A stretch of 64,000 nucleotides of DNA from JAFIFT01 sp020051095 (GTDB taxonomy: Bacteria > Pseudomonadota > Gammaproteobacteria > Legionellales > Legionellaceae), in contig NZ_CAXMZT010000006.1 of assembly GCF_964199965.1 (NCBI RefSeq), positions 124,001 to 188,000 of the forward strand, read 5' to 3'. The notes below the pieces were generated by a model that worked only from the letters and a program-made list of their open reading frames with translations, did no database searches and was not told where the DNA came from. Position 1 is the first letter of the stretch; each line of letters opens with the position of its first letter. Shown in pieces: positions 1-8,048 of this stretch. The translations under genes and the position numbers were made by a program.

Positions 1-159
1 TTGGCGATTAACCAAAAGTTTGACAAAATCCGGGCCAAATCGAGTAAACATTTCTTTGCCGACTTTTAGCCGACACCGGGTTGCATCTAATTGATCGATG
101 AGCGCTAATGCTTCCACCTGAGAAGCATAATCGAGCGCGACAATGATTGACTTTTCCAT
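1..159 (-). CDS. pyrF: Orotidine 5'-phosphate decarboxylase, N-terminal part (runs off window)
   Basis: This is the first 53 codons of a minus-strand gene that leaves the window at base 1. PyrF decarboxylates OMP to UMP in pyrimidine synthesis. The fragment carries the family signatures VALD (residues 7-10) and LKVGKEMFTRFGP (31-43). D10 and K32 fall where E. coli D22 and K44 act in substrate binding and catalysis, with identical 22-residue spacing. The ATG at 159 lies 5 bases after the stop of the upstream sugar aminotransferase, so the two are probably cotranscribed. The catalytic DxKxxD segment lies outside the window, so completeness cannot be judged. Confidence 0.9.
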   Translation of the reverse strand, partial: MEKSIIVALDYASQVEALALIDQLDATRCRLKVGKEMFTRFGPDFVKLLVNRQ

Positions 160-164
160 TTAGC

Positions 165-1271
165 TTAAATCTCTGCAATGACCGACAAGCTGTGACGAAC
201 GGCATGCACAACTTCATCTTGATTTGCTTCGCTGAGATAAGGGTGCATGGGTAAGCTAACCACAGACGCACTTGCTTTCTCTGCATGAGGGAATTCACCG
301 AGTTGATGCCCTAAATAAGCGAGCGCAGGTTGCATGTGCATGGCAATGGGATAGTGAACCGCCGTTGGAATGCCTTGCTCTTGCATTGCTGCGATAAACG
401 CATCACGATGATTGACTTCAATGGTATATTGGGCATAAACACTGGTATTGTGGCTCAATACTTGAGGCACTGGTAAAAACGGGGATAACAGTTGATTATA
501 TCGTTGTGCAACCTTTTGGCGTAATTTTTCTTCCTCAGCAAACAGTTTTAATTTTTCAATTAAAATGGCCGCTTGAATGGTATCCATTCGGCCATTGATG
601 CCGACTCGCGTATGAAGGTAGCGCGCTGATTGCCCATGAACTCGGATTTCGCGAAGGCGCTCGGCTAAAACATCATCGTCGGTAAAACAGGCACCTGAAT
701 CACCATAGCCACCGAGGGGTTTAGAAGGAAAAAAGCTCGTACAACCAATATCCGATATGGAACAAGAAGGCTTGCCATGATGCGTCGCTCCGAAACTTTG
801 TGCAGCATCCTCAATGACGGCAATACCATGTTTGCGTGCTATTGCTTGGATGGTATCAAGCTCAGCACATTGTCCATACAAGCTGACAGGCATAATCGCT
901 TTGGTTTTAGCAGTAATTGCCTGCTCAATTGCATTCGCATTAATGTTATACGTGATAGGATCAATGTCAACAAACACTGGCTTTGCATTCACCAATGCCA
1001 ACACTTCCACTGTCGCAAAAAAGCTAAATGGCGAGGTAATGACTTCATCCCCTGGTTGAATTTCCAACGCTAGTAACGCCATTAATAATGCGTCTGTACC
1101 ACTGGCATTGACGATTACATGTTTGACACCAGCATACATCGCTAACCGTTCTTCTAATGTTTTAATTTCAGGGCCCATGATATATTGGCCATGGTCAAGA
1201 ACGGCTTTAATACCCATCAATACATCGGCTTCAATTCGTTTGTATTGGGCTTGGAGATCGATAAATTGCAT
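165..1271 (-). CDS. DegT/DnrJ/EryC1/StrS-family sugar aminotransferase (WbpE-like)
   Basis: This PLP enzyme of 368 residues probably transaminates a nucleotide keto-sugar for surface polysaccharide synthesis. The N-terminus (MQFIDLQAQY), the HGQYIMGPE segment, the NASGTDAL phosphate-binding loop and the EDAAQSFGA segment are typical of the family. The PLP lysine is in SFFPSKPLGGYGDSG, near residue 184. The best recalled match is WbpE/WlbC, which acts on UDP-3-keto-GlcNAcA, but the exact substrate cannot be read from sequence. I chose the ATG at 1271 because AGGTG sits at proper spacing before it; a GTG three codons upstream is possible. It is followed at once by pyrF. No other sugar-nucleotide gene is visible beside it. 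Confidence 0.85.
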   Translation of the reverse strand: MQFIDLQAQYKRIEADVLMGIKAVLDHGQYIMGPEIKTLEERLAMYAGVKHVIVNASGTDALLMALLALEIQPGDEVITSPFSFFATVEVLALVNAKPVFVDIDPITYNINANAIEQAITAKTKAIMPVSLYGQCAELDTIQAIARKHGIAVIEDAAQSFGATHHGKPSCSISDIGCTSFFPSKPLGGYGDSGACFTDDDVLAERLREIRVHGQSARYLHTRVGINGRMDTIQAAILIEKLKLFAEEEKLRQKVAQRYNQLLSPFLPVPQVLSHNTSVYAQYTIEVNHRDAFIAAMQEQGIPTAVHYPIAMHMQPALAYLGHQLGEFPHAEKASASVVSLPMHPYLSEANQDEVVHAVRHSLSVIAEI

Positions 1272-1462
1272 ACTGGTCACCTATAACAAAAACACATGGA
1301 GTGGCCTATATTATGATGAAATTTTAACGAACAAGCAATTAAATAAGGGGCGATACCCGAGAAACTCTTTTTATCAGACAAATTTTAAATAAGCCGTCGT
1401 TGTGATCGAAGTGAAGCAAAGAGAGGGTCATTAACAAATAGCATGATACAAAGCGAGAAACC

Positions 1463-1996
1463 TCAATCACTCATTTTTGAAGTGCCTTGAGTTCCTTTCT
1501 CGAATAAATATAAATAATCACCATACCCAGCGGCTTTCATTTCATCTTTGGGAATAAATTTCAGTGCGGCAGAGTTGATGCAATAACGCATGCCGGTTGG
1601 CTTTGGTCCATCATTGAATACATGCCCAAGGTGGGAAGACCCTATTTTAGACTTAACCTCAGTGCGCTTAATCAAAAACCAACTTCTATCTTCGTGATAA
1701 GTGAGGGCATCTTTAGTGATTGGCCTGATAAAACTAGGCCATCCTGTTCCGGATTGAAATTTATCCGTGGAACTGAATAAAGGCTCCCCACTAACAATAT
1801 CCACATAGATCCCTTCCGCTTTATTATCCCAATAGGGGTTTTTATAGGGCTTCTCGGTTGCTCCCTCTTGTGTTACTTTGAACTGCAGCGGTGTTAATTC
1901 TTTTAGTCGTTTTTGTTTATCAAATGTTTCTGCTGATAGACAAAACGCCAAGGACATCCCTAAAATGCCCGCGATCATTTTATAACGATTTACCAT
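1463..1996 (-). CDS. msrB: Peptide-methionine (R)-S-oxide reductase, exported
   Basis: MsrB reduces the R epimer of methionine sulfoxide in proteins. The 177-residue product has the GTGWPSF signature and the catalytic-cysteine motif RYCIN near the C-terminus, with GSSHLGHVFNDGP between. A hydrophobic N-terminal stretch ending near FCLSA reads as a signal peptide, so the enzyme should work in the envelope. The CxxC zinc pairs of many MsrB proteins are not evident. The ATG at 1996 is supported by GAGG 6 bases upstream and overlaps the end of msrA by 17 bases, indicating translational coupling. An ATG at 1978 would still leave a signal peptide. Confidence 0.93.
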   Translation of the reverse strand: MVNRYKMIAGILGMSLAFCLSAETFDKQKRLKELTPLQFKVTQEGATEKPYKNPYWDNKAEGIYVDIVSGEPLFSSTDKFQSGTGWPSFIRPITKDALTYHEDRSWFLIKRTEVKSKIGSSHLGHVFNDGPKPTGMRYCINSAALKFIPKDEMKAAGYGDYLYLFEKGTQGTSKMSD

Positions 1997-2558
1997 CCCA
2001 CACCTCTTTAACACGTTGGTCTCTACCACATCGCCAGCGATAATAATTGTATTTAACGGAATGATTGACATGATAATTTTGGTGATATTGTTCAGCTGGG
2101 TAGAAAGTTGTTGATGGAGACAATTCTACAACGACCTTTTCCCTTTCTAACACTCTTTTTGCCTCGAGTAATACCGAATAGGCGATATCTTTCTCTTGAT
2201 CATTTTGATAAAAAATGACCGGTCGATATTGACGACCCCTATCACAAAATTGACCGCCACTGTCGGTTGGATCAATATGCATCAAATAATATTCCACCAA
2301 TTTTTGGTAGCTAATTTTGTTCGGATCATAAGTGATTTGCACAGACTCAACATACTTGGTTTTACCCGACGAAACGAGTTGATAAGTTGGCGATTTAACT
2401 TTTCCACCGTCAAAACCAGAAATCGTTTTTGTGACACCAGGCAACTTATCAAAGTCTGCTTCCACACACCAAAAGCAGCCCCCAGCAAAAATGGCTGTTT
2501 CACTGTAAGTAGAAATTGAAATGAGACACCCGAATACAAACAATACAACTCGTAACAT
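1980..2558 (-). CDS. msrA: Peptide-methionine (S)-S-oxide reductase, exported
   Basis: MsrA reduces the S epimer of methionine sulfoxide. The 192-residue protein opens with a short hydrophobic signal (MLRVVLFVFGCLISIS) followed directly by the catalytic FAGGCFWC motif. The HIDPTDSGGQFCDRGRQYRP and YHQNY segments are classic MsrA. The ATG at 2558 has GAGG 8 bases upstream, so the longer upstream reading is not needed. With msrB overlapping its 3' end, the pair would repair both epimers of oxidised methionine in periplasmic proteins. Neisseria and some other bacteria fuse the two domains; here they are separate overlapping genes. Confidence 0.94.
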   Translation of the reverse strand: MLRVVLFVFGCLISISTYSETAIFAGGCFWCVEADFDKLPGVTKTISGFDGGKVKSPTYQLVSSGKTKYVESVQITYDPNKISYQKLVEYYLMHIDPTDSGGQFCDRGRQYRPVIFYQNDQEKDIAYSVLLEAKRVLEREKVVVELSPSTTFYPAEQYHQNYHVNHSVKYNYYRWRCGRDQRVKEVWDGKSL

Positions 2559-2595
2559 TAGGAATACCTCTGATATATCTAATGGAAAGTATAGG

Positions 2596-2681
2596 ATATA
2601 CCCAAGATACTGCAAAATGCTAGTATTTGGGCGAAATAATGGACATCATAGAGTCAGCAATTTAAAGTATCTTGGGTATAT
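2596..2681. repeat. 86-bp palindromic element with perfect 16-bp terminal inverted repeats
   Basis: The arms at 2596-2611 and 2666-2681 are perfect 16-base inverted repeats of ATATACCCAAGATACT. Partial pairing continues inward (TGCAAAATGCT against AGCAATTTA). The element fills the gap between the divergent msrA and exonuclease genes and probably contains or displaces their promoters. Size and structure fit a MITE or REP-type repeat. I see no second copy in this window. Confidence 0.6.
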
Positions 2682-2738
2682 TATTGCTCCCATAAACAAG
2701 TTTCGGTATTCTGACTGCTTTAAAAAAAGGAATAATTG

Positions 2739-3509
2739 ATGACAGTACTCGTGTTTGATATTGAAACTATTCCCGATGTGGAATCTGGTCGCCGGTTATA
2801 TCAGCTAGATGGATTAACGGATTATGAAGTTTCTGAAGCGCTATTTAAACTAAGGCGAGAAAAAACAGGGAATGACTTTCTACCCCATCATCTGCAAAAA
2901 GTGGTGGCGATATCACTGGTCCTTGCCCAACATGAAAAAGTGAAAGTTTGGTCCCTTGGCGAAGAGGGCTCGTCAGAAAAAGAATTATTGGAACGATTTT
3001 TTCAAGGTATCGATCGATTTAAACCTATGTTACTCAGTTGGAATGGCTCAGGGTTTGATTTACCGGTTATGCATTATCGATCATTGCTTCATTCGGTTGC
3101 CGCCCCTTCGTATTGGGAATTGGGAGAGCATGATCGCGATTATAAATTTAATAATTACATCAATCGTTATCATTATCGCCATTTGGATTTGATGGATATG
3201 ATTGCAGGCTATAATAATCGTGCCTTCGCTCCGTTAGATGAAATTGCTACCATGCTTGGATTCCCAGGAAAAATGGGCATGAGTGGGAGCAAAGTATGGG
3301 AGCAATATCAAGCGGGGAATTTAAAAGCGATTCGTGATTATTGTGAAACCGATGTGTTGAATACCTATTTGGTATATCTGCGTTTCCAATTAATGCGAGG
3401 TGAACTCAATCAAGAAGATTACCAACGTTGCCTATCGTCATTAACTGCTTATTTGCAAGAGGATACGCAACGTCAACATTTAATTGAATTTGCTAAATTT
3501 ATCGAATAA
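2739..3509 (+). CDS. PolB-type 3'-5' exonuclease domain protein
   Basis: This 256-residue protein matches the family described as a predicted 3'-5' exonuclease related to the proofreading domain of DNA polymerase B. DEDD-type motifs are visible: FDIETIPD at the N-terminus (Exo I), SWNGSGFDLPV in the middle (Exo II) and YCETDVLNTY near residue 210 (Exo III). There is no polymerase domain, so it is a stand-alone exonuclease whose substrate is unknown. I prefer the ATG at 2739, with AAGGA about 8 bases upstream; the preceding TTG is unlikely to be used. It is monocistronic and faces a convergent SDR gene. Confidence 0.85.
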   Translation: MTVLVFDIETIPDVESGRRLYQLDGLTDYEVSEALFKLRREKTGNDFLPHHLQKVVAISLVLAQHEKVKVWSLGEEGSSEKELLERFFQGIDRFKPMLLSWNGSGFDLPVMHYRSLLHSVAAPSYWELGEHDRDYKFNNYINRYHYRHLDLMDMIAGYNNRAFAPLDEIATMLGFPGKMGMSGSKVWEQYQAGNLKAIRDYCETDVLNTYLVYLRFQLMRGELNQEDYQRCLSSLTAYLQEDTQRQHLIEFAKFIE

Positions 3510-3522
3510 CAAGATAGCCAAA

Positions 3523-4278
3523 TTATTTTGCTTGCATTCTTAAGGCGCCATCCAAACGGATTATTTCGCCATTAATATACTCGTTTGTTACGATATGACC
3601 GCATAAACGTGCAAACTCTTCTGGCGCCCCAAGCCGTTTGGGAAAGGTGACCGTATTGGCGAGTGACTCTTGCACTTCCTCTGGCATATTTAATAGCAGT
3701 GGTGTTGCCACCAGTCCTGGCGCAATGGTGTTTACTCGTATACTCATTGAAGCGAGCTCACGCGCGGCGGGCAAGGTCATTGCCACAACACCTCCTTTTG
3801 ATGCGCTATAGGCTAGCTGACCTATTTGGCCTTCATATGCAGCAATAGACGCCGTGTTGATAATAACCCCTCTCTCCCGCTCATTTTCCTCTAAAGACAA
3901 CTGAGTCATGCCATAGGCTGCCACTCTCATCACATTAAACGTGCCAACTAAGTTAACATTAATTACTTGTTGAAACTGCTCTAACGGCATAGGACCATCG
4001 CGACCAGCCATCCGCTTTGCAGGTGCGATGCCCGCACAATTGATAACGACGCGGGGTATTCCCATTACATGACACGTTTGGGAATAAGCTTTCTCTACAT
4101 CATCGGATTGGCTCACATCACAATTCAAATAGTGCATTCGTTTTGAAGTGGTCACTTGCTGTGTATTCTTATCCCATCCCATCACTGTGGCACCTTGTTC
4201 GGCAAAATAGGTTGCACAGGCTAGACCCATACCTGAGGCCGCGCCAGTGACTAACACGACTAGATTATCTTGATTCAT
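3523..4278 (-). CDS. SDR-family dehydrogenase (3-hydroxyacyl-CoA dehydrogenase type-2 like)
   Basis: This classical short-chain dehydrogenase has 251 residues. The NAD-binding glycine motif TGAASGMG is at 11-18, NCAG at 80-83, catalytic S144, and YSASK at 157-161. The C-terminal IRLDGALRM resembles the HSD17B10-like 3-hydroxyacyl-CoA or 3-hydroxy-2-methylbutyryl-CoA dehydrogenases. That would suit branched-chain amino-acid or fatty-acid catabolism, for which another operon lies at 24.9-28 kb. Substrate is inference. It lies 48 bases downstream of the isochorismatase-like gene on the same strand, so the two may share a transcript. Confidence 0.82.
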   Translation of the reverse strand: MNQDNLVVLVTGAASGMGLACATYFAEQGATVMGWDKNTQQVTTSKRMHYLNCDVSQSDDVEKAYSQTCHVMGIPRVVINCAGIAPAKRMAGRDGPMPLEQFQQVINVNLVGTFNVMRVAAYGMTQLSLEENERERGVIINTASIAAYEGQIGQLAYSASKGGVVAMTLPAARELASMSIRVNTIAPGLVATPLLLNMPEEVQESLANTVTFPKRLGAPEEFARLCGHIVTNEYINGEIIRLDGALRMQAK

Positions 4279-4326
4279 TCACACATACTCCTATTAAGAT
4301 ATTCGGGGCGTCACGAGGAATCTTCC

Positions 4327-4896
4327 CTAAGATTGCTCTTTGTCTTTCTTTCTAATAAAAAATGTTTTACTTAATTCTTTGAACTGGGGATTTTTGGCAT
4401 CGCGTAAACATTCAAAGAAAACCATTTCTTTGGTCACTAGAGCGATGTCATTTTGCTGATATCGCTTCAGCGCTATCTTATAATCTTTTTCATGGCGGGA
4501 ACCAATCGCATCAGCAACAACGAAAACGACATACCCTTTCTTCTTAAGATCAAAAGCCGTTTGTAAGACGCAAACATGGGCCTCTATCCCCATGAGAACA
4601 ACTTGTTTACGATTTAACGACGCAATTTTTGTCAAACATTGGCTATCTTGGGCACAGGAAAATGCCGTTTTCTCAGCAACGAGATGATGCTTTTTAAACA
4701 TTGCAAGGGGTTCTGTGGTTTCCCCTAGCCCTTGAGGGTATTGTTCGGAGATGAGCACCGGGATAGATAATTCGTCAGCTAACTGCATTAACCAATGACA
4801 GTTGTCCACAACTTGTTGATGATGATGTATCGCACCAATGAGTTTTTCTTGCACATCCACCAATACAAAGCATAATTCTTCTCGATTCATTAGCAT
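4327..4896 (-). CDS. Isochorismatase-family cysteine hydrolase
   Basis: This 189-residue protein is of the cysteine hydrolase superfamily. The expected triad is visible: D14 in VLVDVQEK, K76 in VAEKTAFS, and C109 in GIEAHVCVLQTA. The ISEQYPQGLGET segment and overall size match YcaC-like single-domain members of uncertain substrate rather than EntB-type isochorismatases, and no siderophore genes are nearby. The ATG at 4896 has GGA about 9 bases upstream; an ATG two codons later is an alternative. It is the first gene of a possible two-gene unit with the SDR dehydrogenase. Confidence 0.85.
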   Translation of the reverse strand: MLMNREELCFVLVDVQEKLIGAIHHHQQVVDNCHWLMQLADELSIPVLISEQYPQGLGETTEPLAMFKKHHLVAEKTAFSCAQDSQCLTKIASLNRKQVVLMGIEAHVCVLQTAFDLKKKGYVVFVVADAIGSRHEKDYKIALKRYQQNDIALVTKEMVFFECLRDAKNPQFKELSKTFFIRKKDKEQS

Positions 4897-5027
4897 TTGC
4901 TTGAGTCCTTAGCGTTGATTTTTGTTTCCCCATTATGATTGGATTGAAATTGGTTTTCCACCCCTATTTATACAACAGTGATTATCAAGTATGATTATTT
5001 ATCGAGATATGAGAAGGATTCTATCTT

Positions 5028-5963
5028 ATGCCTTTATTGCGCAATGTCTTAGTCATAGGAATTATTTGCTTTAGCGCACAAGCGTTGGGAGGCCCCCTTT
5101 TTACCGGCCCATTACTGGCACGGAGCGGCCATACTATCCCTGCTGGACATTATGATTTTGAGCCCTATTTTTTTTATACTGAAAATACCGGTTTGTATAC
5201 GCGTCATTGGCATCACGTTCACTCAGCCAGTTCCACTAATATCCAAGTTAACCCATTATATACTTATGGATTAAACGATTGGATGGATGTGCAGTTTCTT
5301 CCCCCTTATACAATTAATCAAGTTAATAAACCTTCTGTTTATCATCGATTTTCCGATGTCTCCGTGTTAATGGGTTTTCAATTATTAGAACAACATGACT
5401 ATTGGCCAGACTTCCGCTTAAGTATTTCAGAAACACTCCCGACGGGAAAATATGAAAATATCAATGCCTTAAAAAACAACATCACCGGGTTAGGTAGCTA
5501 TCAAACAACCTTTGGCTTTAATTTTCAATACCTCTATCATTTCTTTGGTGATCAGTATCTACGAACACGACTTGTTATGGACTACAATTACGCATCGAAT
5601 GTCAAACTAAATGGTCGGAATACCTATGGTGGATATCCTGGAACCACGGGAACTATCCATATAGGGAGCATGGTCAGTGCTGATCTCGCCTTTGAGTATA
5701 CTTGGACGCGTCATTGGGCAGCGGTGATGGAGGGGTATATTTCACATCGCCAAGCAACACGCTTTAACGGCAGAATAGCCAATCCAATCAATATGCCTGC
5801 TATTATCGGGCACCTCTCAGTAACAGAAATATCGATTGCCCCCGCAATGGAATATAATTGGAATGAACATATTGGTATTATTATCGGCCAATGGCTTACT
5901 ATCACTGGAAAAGATACCGTAGATTTCACTTCAACAGTGGTAGCGTTAAATATCTTTTGGTAA
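5028..5963 (+). CDS. Predicted outer-membrane beta-barrel protein
   Basis: I do not recognise a named family with certainty. The 311-residue product starts with a signal peptide (about residues 1-21, ending AQALG) and continues with alternating hydrophobic/polar strands rich in Tyr, Trp and Gly. It ends in VVALNIFW, a terminal aromatic typical of barrel proteins inserted by the BAM complex. The layout recalls the MetA-pathway phenol-degradation outer-membrane family, that is, a putative channel or transporter of unknown cargo. It has its own promoter region of about 130 bases and no operon partner. GAAGGA about 10 bases upstream supports the ATG. Confidence 0.6.
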   Translation: MPLLRNVLVIGIICFSAQALGGPLFTGPLLARSGHTIPAGHYDFEPYFFYTENTGLYTRHWHHVHSASSTNIQVNPLYTYGLNDWMDVQFLPPYTINQVNKPSVYHRFSDVSVLMGFQLLEQHDYWPDFRLSISETLPTGKYENINALKNNITGLGSYQTTFGFNFQYLYHFFGDQYLRTRLVMDYNYASNVKLNGRNTYGGYPGTTGTIHIGSMVSADLAFEYTWTRHWAAVMEGYISHRQATRFNGRIANPINMPAIIGHLSVTEISIAPAMEYNWNEHIGIIIGQWLTITGKDTVDFTSTVVALNIFW

Positions 5964-5988
5964 AGTAGGCAGTTCGATTTGAAGTTCT

Positions 5989-6061
5989 CAGGACTTATGC
6001 AAAAAACCAATCTTTGCGTTGAAAAAAGAAATTTTGACCTTGGTTATTTGCATAAGTCCTG
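5989..6061. repeat. MITE-like element with 22-bp inverted repeats
   Basis: The left arm at 5989-6010 and right arm at 6040-6061 match at 21 of 22 positions when one is reverse-complemented. Both begin CAGGACTTATGCAAA and end AACCAA. The 29-base centre has no coding capacity. Placed between the barrel gene and rdgC, it looks like a non-autonomous IS derivative or a strong bidirectional terminator-like hairpin. I see no clear target-site duplication. Confidence 0.6.
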
Positions 6062-6163
6062 GTTTTCTAGAATAAGCCGATGGTCTGTTAACATTTTGTA
6101 ATGAATTGTCAACATACGCTTGGCATTCATCTTTAATAATCATACTAATCAACAGGTGATACT

Positions 6164-7087
6164 ATGTGGTTCAATCAATTAATGGTTTTCCATTATGAAT
6201 TAGCAGAAGAAATAGACTTTGCTGAAGCGCTAAGAAATGACTATTTAAAACCTTGCCCCCCCCATGCTCGATTTATGTATGGGTGGCTACCAGCTTATTC
6301 GGACGAACTCGTCCAAGATGTGGCTGGCGCAAAACTCATTTGCCTTGGAAAGGAAGAAAGAATATTGCCAAGGGCTGTCATCCAAAGAGAGCTGAGTGAA
6401 AAAATTGAGCAAATTGAAGTGCAACAAAATCGCCAAGTAAAAAAACAAGAAAAAGCGCAAATGATGGAAGACATTGAATTTGACTTATTGCCAAAGTCGT
6501 TCTGCTTACAAAAGCGCTTGCCAGCCATCATCGATACGGTTTCTCATCGCATTTATGTTGCCAGCAGTTCTGCAAACCAGGCTTCTCAATTACTCAGCTT
6601 GCTACGAAAATCTGTTCCATCAATCAGCATTGAGCCATTTAGCCCTCAAGTTGACATGGCATTAAGATTTGCAAGTTGGATCAGTCACCCCGAAACACTA
6701 CCAGCAAACTTTTCTTTAGCGAATGATTGCTTGTTATTCTCACAAAGCGACGAAAAGAAAAAAATTAATTGTAAAGGGTATGAAATGCCTGCTGATGAAA
6801 TATTAACGTTGATTGAGCAAGGGCTAGCAGCAGCTGAAATCTCATTAACATGGCACGATAGAATTCAATTTACACTCACCCAAGATCTCATTGTAAAACG
6901 TTTGAAATGCCTTGATTATTTGAATGACGATTTTCAAGAAATAAAACAACTTGATGAAGACTATCAACAACAAGATGCTGCACTGACCCTTTTATCAGGT
7001 GAGCTGCGTGGTTTAGTGGATGACTTAGCAAAGAGCTGTGTTCAATCCATTACGCTGACTTCTGAACAAGAACCAACTGTGGCATAA
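6164..7087 (+). CDS. rdgC: Recombination-associated protein RdgC
   Basis: RdgC is a ring-shaped DNA-binding protein that restrains RecA-dependent recombination and works at replication forks. The 307-residue length and the MWFNQLMVFHYEL start match the family. So do the LLPKSF segment near residue 108, the IDTVSHRIYVASSS stretch, and the C-terminal region ending in LSGELRGLVDDL. The ATG follows AACAGGTGATACT, giving a reasonable ribosome site. It stands alone, preceded by the MITE-like repeat and followed by a structured gap before the GNAT gene. Confidence 0.92.
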   Translation: MWFNQLMVFHYELAEEIDFAEALRNDYLKPCPPHARFMYGWLPAYSDELVQDVAGAKLICLGKEERILPRAVIQRELSEKIEQIEVQQNRQVKKQEKAQMMEDIEFDLLPKSFCLQKRLPAIIDTVSHRIYVASSSANQASQLLSLLRKSVPSISIEPFSPQVDMALRFASWISHPETLPANFSLANDCLLFSQSDEKKKINCKGYEMPADEILTLIEQGLAAAEISLTWHDRIQFTLTQDLIVKRLKCLDYLNDDFQEIKQLDEDYQQQDAALTLLSGELRGLVDDLAKSCVQSITLTSEQEPTVA

Positions 7088-7118
7088 CCGCGCAAAAACA
7101 TCCTACAATTAGACTAAG

Positions 7119-7172
7119 GAAGATATCATGGTAATATGGCCGCCCCCTCTTTTTTATCAGGGGGGTATCTTC
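7119..7172. terminator. Nested hairpin between rdgC and the GNAT gene
   Basis: An inner stem of CCCCCT (7143-7148) with AGGGGG (7159-7164) is enclosed by GAAGATATC (7119-7127) and GGTATCTTC (7164-7172). It lies 30-85 bases after the rdgC stop and ends 26 bases before the next ATG. It lacks a clean downstream T-run, so it may be a weak terminator, an attenuator or an RNA-stabilising structure. Confidence 0.35.
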
Positions 7173-7198
7173 TTTAATCAACTATAAGGATTGCGAAT

Positions 7199-8047
7199 AT
7201 GGCAGAAAACTACATCGTTCGCAGGATGGTTCGCCCAGAAATCGATACGGCTATTGAATGGGCTGCAGCCGAAGGATGGAATCCTGGACTTCATGATGCA
7301 GACTGTTTCTTTGCCACTGACCCCCATGGTTTTTTTGCCGGCTTAGTGGATGACCAAATCATCGCAGTTGGGTCAGCCGTCCGCTATGATAATCATTTTG
7401 CTTTTTGCGGCTTTTACATCGTTGCATCCGATTTTAGAGGACAAGGATACGGTCTTAAACTAACGAAAAAGAGACTCGAGTATGTTGGTAGCCGTAATGC
7501 TGGTATCGATGGCGTCACCAACATGCTGGATAAATATGCACGCCTTGGCTACAAAATAGCCCATAACAATGCACGATATGAAGTGGCCAAACTGCCCTCT
7601 TTTCCTATCAATCATAAGGCAATTAAACCCATCGAACCACGGCATTTACCAACCTTATTCGACTACGATCGCCAACATTTTCCGGCTGAAAGGCCTGTGT
7701 TTTTGAAAGCATGGGTTAATCAACCTAACAGCCTTTCACTCGTATGGATAGAGGATAATGAAATCAAAGGATATGGCGTTATTCGCGCCTGTCGAAAAGG
7801 GTTTAAAATAGGTCCTTTATTTGCAAACACACCCGCTATCGCAGACCAATTATTTCAGGCTTTGGCTAATCATGCCCATGGTGAGACGGTTATTTTAGAT
7901 ATTCCCGAGAATAATAAACATGCCCGGGCATTGGTTGGTCACTACCAAATGGAAAAAGTGTTTGAGACTGCCAGAATGTATCTAAAGGGTCAGCCTAATT
8001 TGAAAGATGCACAAATTTATGGCATCACCACATTTGAGTTAGGCTAA
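7199..8047 (+). CDS. GNAT N-acetyltransferase with C-terminal YitH/Acetyltransf_18-type domain
   Basis: This 282-residue protein has an N-terminal GNAT fold; the acetyl-CoA loop is RGQGYG at 80-85, after FYIVASDF. The second half (about 150-275) resembles the C-terminal domain found in YitH-like acetyltransferases. The acceptor substrate is unknown. AAGGA lies 8 bases before the ATG. The deacetylase gene starts one base after its stop, so the two are almost certainly cotranslated and may act on the same compound, one adding and one removing acyl or amide groups. That link is inference. Confidence 0.85.
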   Translation: MAENYIVRRMVRPEIDTAIEWAAAEGWNPGLHDADCFFATDPHGFFAGLVDDQIIAVGSAVRYDNHFAFCGFYIVASDFRGQGYGLKLTKKRLEYVGSRNAGIDGVTNMLDKYARLGYKIAHNNARYEVAKLPSFPINHKAIKPIEPRHLPTLFDYDRQHFPAERPVFLKAWVNQPNSLSLVWIEDNEIKGYGVIRACRKGFKIGPLFANTPAIADQLFQALANHAHGETVILDIPENNKHARALVGHYQMEKVFETARMYLKGQPNLKDAQIYGITTFELG

Positions 8048-8048
8048 A

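Noticed and set aside
8..298. A 96-codon minus-strand ORF overlapping the first gene pair
   Set aside because: It overlaps both pyrF and the aminotransferase, which are well supported, and has no recognisable content.
4327..4896. True isochorismatase (siderophore synthesis)
   Set aside because: Only the generic cysteine-hydrolase triad is present, no carrier domain, and no siderophore genes are nearby.
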